Assembly (NCBI GenBank): GCA_013362385.1
Contig: JABFWC010000376.1
Location: 1 to 9,000 of the forward strand
Length of the DNA: 9,000 bases
Direction of reading: 5' to 3'
From: Pseudarthrobacter sp.
GTDB taxonomy: Bacteria > Actinomycetota > Actinomycetes > Actinomycetales > Micrococcaceae
The position numbers and the translations under genes were made by a program. Shown in pieces: positions 6,957 through 9,000 of this stretch; position 1 is the stretch's first letter; the number at the start of each line of letters is the position of its first letter. The notes under the pieces are model-generated. The model did not search any database. It saw only the letters and a list, made by a program, of their open reading frames with translations, and was not told the DNA's origin.

Positions 6957-9000
6957 CTACTTCAGTTTGAAGTTGGCCTTGATGGAGGTGCCGTCGGCCG
7001 CCGTCATGGTCAGCGTGTAGCAGCTGCCGGCCAGGGTGGGCGTCTTCCAGTTGTAGATGAACTGGCCGGAGGTGGCGTCGTACCGCAGCGAGGTGTTGCC
7101 CGTCGCGGTGGTTTCGATGGCGTCCTGAATGGCCAGCGGCGAGCAGGTGCCCTGCGCCAGGGTGAACTTTGCGAGGGCCGGGTCGGTCAGCTCGGTGTCA
7201 CCGGCGAAGATTTCAAACTTCGCCGGAACCGTGCTGCCGTTCTTGACCGTGTTCAGGACACCGTTCATGTCGATCGGCTGGTAGAAGCCCTTCACGGTCC
7301 AGGCCTTGACCGTGTAGGTCTGCGTCACTGCCGTTTCGTTGCCGGCCAGGTCGGTTGCCGTCGCGGTCAGGGTGTGCGAGCCAACTGTCTTGTCGTAGCC
7401 GGTGACCTTGCAGCTGCCGGCAAGGCCCGAGCCGCCGTCCGACGCGGTGCAGGTGGGTTCTGCCGGCGTGGAGCCGAAGTAGCTGTCCGCGATGATGGAG
7501 TCGAAGGAAACCGTGGGGGCAGTCTTGTCGATCTTGAAGGTCTGCGACGCCGCACCTGCCGGGGTGGTGTTGCCGGCGTTGTCGCTGAACGCGGGGCTCA
7601 GGACCTCCACGGCTGTGCCCTCACTGTCAGAGGTTGCCGTCTTGGTGGCGGTGGCGGGACCGGAGGTTGCGTCCGTTCCGGTGAAGGTGGCCACCACGTC
7701 ACTGCGGTACCAGCCGTTGGTGCCTTCGATTCCGGCTGCGCTGGTGTAGCTGACACCGGGCGCGGTCTTGTCGATCTTGAAGGTCTGCGACGCTGCGCCT
7801 GCGGCGGTGGTGTTGCCGGCAATGTCGGTGAAAGCCGGGCTGTCGACCTTCACGGTGGCGCCCTCACCGGAGGAGGTCACCGTCTGGCTCTTGGCGAGCA
7901 GGCCGGAGGTTGCGTCGGTGCCGGTGAAGGTGGCAACCACATCGGAAATGTACCAGCCGTCGTTGCCCTGGGTTCCGCTCGCGCCGTTTGCAGCGACGGT
8001 GGGCGCCGTTGCGTCCTTCCCCAGGTTCACGGTCTGCGTCGCGGCAGTTCCCCCGGAGCTGGTGGCAGAGCAACTGAAGTCCGTTGCCACAAGATCGGCG
8101 GTGATGTTCTGGTCCTGGCAGCCGGTCAGCTTCAACGTGCTGGGAGAATCGTCCTCGGTGACGATCCAGTGAAGGCTTACCGGGCTCTTGTACCAGCCGT
8201 TGGAGCCGTCCGGATCTGCCGGGGAAAGCGAGTAGGAGATTTCCGGCGCTGACCCGTCGATGATGTTGTACGTGACGGAGCTGCTGGCGGTGAGGCCGCC
8301 CTTGTCCGTGTAGCTGCAGGAAGCGGTCTGCGAACCGACGCCGCCCGCCGCGTCGGTTCCGGATATGGCGCCCAGCTTCGCGGCGAAGGTGCTGGGGCCG
8401 TCCTCGGTGTCAGTGACGCTGCAGAGAGCCGCGGGGACTGATCCCTTCGTGTACGAGGCTCCGGCGGTCACGCCTGTGACGTTCAGTACGGGCGCGGTGT
8501 TCGAGGGTGCGGGGGCTGCAACGTTCACGGTGAAGGTGGCAGGCGCAAGGTCAAAGGTACCGGTGGTCGTGTTGCTGGCTTGGCCTGCGGTGACGGTGGC
8601 CGAACCCGCGCTGAGCGGGGTGATGGTCAGGGTTTTAGTGTCCGAGCAAGACGTTAAAACGACTCTCGACGGCGACACGGTCGCAACGGCCGGGTTGCTG
8701 GAGCTGAGATTCAGCGTAAGTGTGGTTGATCCGGTCAGGTTGCAACCGTTCTTGCCGTCGCCGTTTTCAGGCGTTACTGCAAGTGTGGTGCTGCCATTGG
8801 CGCCTCCGGCGTTCAGTGGCATGATCTCGGCCGTCGCATCAACTGTGGCATCCACACTGTTCGAGATTGTGTCTGCGAACGCCACGCCGCCGCCTGTCAG
8901 CAGCAGGCTTCCCGCAGCGACCGCCGCCGCTGTTTTAGTGCTGGTTCGCCTGAGCAGGCCCGTCCCCCCAGCAGTAGTTTTCCCACCTGGCGAATGATTC
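6957..9000 (-). CDS. Secreted Ig-like repeat protein with C-terminal PxKF-type domain (5' end outside the window)
   Basis: The frame stays open to the right edge. The GTG at 8885 is not the likely start, because the codons before it encode a signal peptide: R-R-T-S-T-K, a hydrophobic run A-A-A-V-A-A-G-S-L-L-L, and a cleavage site V-A-F-A before D-T-I-S (about 8874). The last base of the window could be the G of an ATG directly before N-H-S-P, which is unproven. The mature protein has an N-terminal Ig-like domain (T-T-L-A-V-T-P-E-N), several bacterial Ig-like modules with N-G-W-Y and F-K-I-D-K-T-A-P signatures, and a C-terminal domain containing G-S-T-V-P-A-K-F, the P-x-K-F signature, with two cysteines. 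No LPXTG anchor or transmembrane tail is seen, so release or non-covalent wall association is expected. Role unknown; adhesion or a cell-surface function is a guess. Confidence 0.8.
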   Translation of the reverse strand, partial: NHSPGGKTTAGGTGLLRRTSTKTAAAVAAGSLLLTGGGVAFADTISNSVDATVDATAEIMPLNAGGANGSTTLAVTPENGDGKNGCNLTGSTTLTLNLSSSNPAVATVSPSRVVLTSCSDTKTLTITPLSAGSATVTAGQASNTTTGTFDLAPATFTVNVAAPAPSNTAPVLNVTGVTAGASYTKGSVPAALCSVTDTEDGPSTFAAKLGAISGTDAAGGVGSQTASCSYTDKGGLTASSSVTYNIIDGSAPEISYSLSPADPDGSNGWYKSPVSLHWIVTEDDSPSTLKLTGCQDQNITADLVATDFSCSATSSGGTAATQTVNLGKDATAPTVAANGASGTQGNDGWYISDVVATFTGTDATSGLLAKSQTVTSSGEGATVKVDSPAFTDIAGNTTAAGAASQTFKIDKTAPGVSYTSAAGIEGTNGWYRSDVVATFTGTDATSGPATATKTATSDSEGTAVEVLSPAFSDNAGNTTPAGAASQTFKIDKTAPTVSFDSIIADSYFGSTPAEPTCTASDGGSGLAGSCKVTGYDKTVGSHTLTATATDLAGNETAVTQTYTVKAWTVKGFYQPIDMNGVLNTVKNGSTVPAKFEIFAGDTELTDPALAKFTLAQGTCSPLAIQDAIETTATGNTSLRYDATSGQFIYNWKTPTLAGSCYTLTMTAADGTSIKANFKLK
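7515..8000 (-). repeat. Two adjacent 243-bp (81-residue) Ig-like module copies
   Basis: The copies at 7758-8000 and 7515-7757 are exactly 81 codons each. By direct count 54 of 81 residues are identical, with the last 20 residues (ending S-Q-T-F-K-I-D-K-T-A-P) differing at one position. The DNA coding for F-K-I-D-K is identical in both. Flanking modules are more diverged. This points to in-frame duplication or gene conversion within the module array. Confidence 0.85.

Noticed and set aside
7515..8000. Regularly spaced near-identical segments, considered as a CRISPR-like array
   Set aside because: The unit is 243 bp, in frame, and encodes Ig-like modules; there is no short repeat-spacer pattern.
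6864..8252. 462-codon plus-strand frame opposite the Ig-like protein gene
   Set aside because: It is a glycine-rich, repetitive reverse-complement product of the Ig-like modules, overlaps the aldo/keto reductase end and terminator, and has no domain features.
8365..8997. 210-codon plus-strand frame at the right edge
   Set aside because: It is antisense to the N-terminal part and signal peptide region of the Ig-like protein; its valine/alanine/proline-rich composition mirrors that gene.

Overview
The window is GC-rich actinobacterial chromosome. The protein families and codon use look like Micrococcaceae of the Arthrobacter/Pseudarthrobacter type; this is an inference from gene content, not from a marker gene. 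It holds six protein-coding genes, two of them cut by the window edges. No rRNA, tRNA, CRISPR array or intact mobile element was seen.

Left part (1-2005): the C-terminal part of a monomeric sarcosine oxidase/N-methyltryptophan oxidase-type flavoprotein runs rightward and converges on a leftward DHA2-type (14-helix) MFS exporter. The two stop codons lie in opposite arms of one perfect 14-bp palindrome, itself the core of a 26-bp near-perfect inverted repeat that probably acts as a bidirectional terminator.

Centre (2067-5872): two more leftward genes lie upstream of the exporter. One is a large fusion of a trehalose-6-phosphate-phosphatase-like HAD domain with a GH15 trehalase/glucoamylase-like domain. 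The other is a luciferase-like (LLM) flavin-dependent oxidoreductase. In the fusion, the HAD motif that normally carries both catalytic aspartates reads N-Y-G-G-T-L. The phosphatase half therefore looks catalytically dead, while both GH15 glutamates are present. This suggests a pseudo-phosphatase that may sense a ligand or serve a structural role next to an active trehalase. The 185-bp gap before the fusion gene is unusually structured: a pair of direct repeats inside a 53-bp block with inverted ends, followed by nested inverted repeats just ahead of the ribosome binding site.

Right part (6011-9000): a rightward aldo/keto reductase is divergent from the LLM gene across a 138-bp intergenic region containing an 11-bp direct repeat. 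It ends in a strong 12-bp-stem terminator. A leftward gene then encodes a secreted protein built from bacterial Ig-like modules (two adjacent 81-residue copies, 67% identical) and ending in a PxKF-type domain. Its signal peptide is visible but its start codon is outside the window.

The genes do not form one obvious pathway. The three leftward genes (LLM, HAD-GH15, MFS) might be partly co-transcribed, but gaps of 185 and 61 bp leave this open. Nothing here is clearly a defence or mobile system. The most notable items are the apparent pseudophosphatase-trehalase fusion and the repeat-rich leader in front of it.
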